A DNA stretch of 6,721 nt, taken from NCBI GenBank assembly GCA_946624335.1, contig CAMOSA010000131.1:1-6721 (forward strand), read 5' to 3'. A program made the translations under genes and the position numbers. Shown piece after piece: positions 6,561 to 6,721 of the stretch; position 1 is the first letter of the stretch, and each line of letters starts with the position of its first letter. The notes beneath the pieces are model-generated. The model was not told where the DNA came from. It searched no databases and was given only the letters and a program-made list of their open reading frames with translations. The stretch is from an uncultured Prevotellaceae bacterium. Its GTDB lineage: Bacteria > Bacteroidota > Bacteroidia > Bacteroidales > Bacteroidaceae.

Positions 6561-6687
6561 TACAACGAATTGGACGGATTAGAAGAATTCTAGACTATCA
6601 ACACTACTTTCAAGATTCATTATAATTCGTTTAATTCGTTGTGAGTAAAAAACTTTGCACAACGCAAATTCATTTTAATTCGTTGTA
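6561..6687. repeat. Repeated AATTCGTTGT elements, direct and inverted
   Basis: ATTCATTATAATTCGTT (6615-6631) and ATTCATTTTAATTCGTT (6668-6684) are 17-base direct copies with one mismatch, starting 53 bases apart. The overlapping TTTAATTCGTTGT occurs exactly at 6630-6642 and 6674-6686. TACAACGAATT at 6561-6571, just after the stop codon of the exported oxidoreductase, is the exact inverse of AATTCGTTGTA at 6677-6687. The repeats fill the spacer before the next gene and could be regulator sites, a large stem in RNA, or copies of a dispersed intergenic repeat. Confidence 0.65.
6650..6657 (+). promoter_or_regulatory. Possible -7 element for the gene starting at 6690
   Basis: AAACTTTG differs from TAnnTTTG at the first base only and is followed by CAC, much like the TTTGCAG context upstream of the GH115 gene. 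No good -33 element lies 19 bases upstream. If used, transcription would start near 6663, between the two direct repeats, with a leader of about 27 bases. Weak call. Confidence 0.3.
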
Positions 6688-6689
6688 AG

Positions 6690-6721
6690 ATGAAAAAAAT
6701 ATCATTTATTATAGTTTCCCT
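6690..6721 (+). CDS. Start of a probable exported protein, cut by window end
   Basis: ATG at 6690 opens a frame reading MKKISFIIVS before the window ends two bases into the eleventh codon. A lysine pair followed by a run of hydrophobic residues is the usual beginning of a Sec or lipoprotein signal peptide. It is on the same strand as, and 138 bases after, the exported oxidoreductase gene, with a possible promoter in between. Only ten residues can be seen, so no function can be assigned, and a chance start cannot be excluded. Confidence 0.55.
   Translation, partial: MKKISFIIVS

Noticed and set aside
6580..6592. TAGAA-GAA-TTCTA hairpin after the exported oxidoreductase gene.
   Set aside because: It has five mostly A-T pairs with a three-base loop and no following T-run, so it is too weak to call a terminator.
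1..6721. Search for CRISPR arrays, insertion sequences and toxin-antitoxin pairs.
   Set aside because: There are no regularly spaced long repeats, no transposase motifs or terminal inverted repeats, and no small paired genes. The only repeats are the short ones listed in the spacers.

Overview
The window looks like a chromosomal segment of a gut- or rumen-type member of the Bacteroidales, most like Prevotella or a close relative. Four things suggest this. Upstream regions carry the Bacteroidetes -7 element TAnnTTTG (exact at 77-84 minus, 233-240 and 3699-3706; degenerate at 6650-6657). The starts lack clear Shine-Dalgarno sequences. Coding regions are GC-rich and set in AT-rich spacers. The content is secreted plant-polysaccharide enzymology, including a C-terminal tail of the kind common on secreted Bacteroidales proteins. 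Genus is an inference; no taxonomic marker is present beyond a partial tRNA.

Layout. Bases 1-54 are the 5' part of a tRNA-Leu(CAA) on the minus strand, cut by the window edge, with its own promoter at 77-84. A 257-base divergent spacer follows. Three genes on the plus strand then make up most of the window: (i) 312-3590, a secreted 1092-residue GH115-family protein (xylan alpha-glucuronidase family) with an extra C-terminal module and tail; (ii) 3769-4851, a cytoplasmic Gfo/Idh/MocA NAD(P)-dependent oxidoreductase; (iii) 5070-6551, a second, larger Gfo/Idh/MocA oxidoreductase with a twin-arginine (Tat) signal. At 6690 a new reading frame begins (MKKISFIIVS...), apparently another exported protein, and runs off the window.

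The spacers (178, 218 and 138 bases) are long for a tight operon, and at least genes 1 and 2 have their own promoter-like elements, so these look like separately transcribed or loosely co-transcribed neighbours. The third spacer holds a perfect 8+2+8 palindrome (4963-4980) and a run of seven imperfect TAAACNC heptamers (5014-5060). The last holds a 17-base direct repeat (one mismatch) with an inverted 11-base copy of its core.

How the genes might work together: GH115 enzymes remove (4-O-methyl-)glucuronic acid side chains from xylan. The two oxidoreductases, one predicted in the cytoplasm and one exported by Tat, could act on the released uronic acid, on another sugar, or on a glycoside. Both keep the Lys / Asp-x3-His catalytic arrangement of sugar and inositol dehydrogenases. 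The enzyme families are well supported. The substrates of the oxidoreductases and their link to GH115 are inferred from position only.
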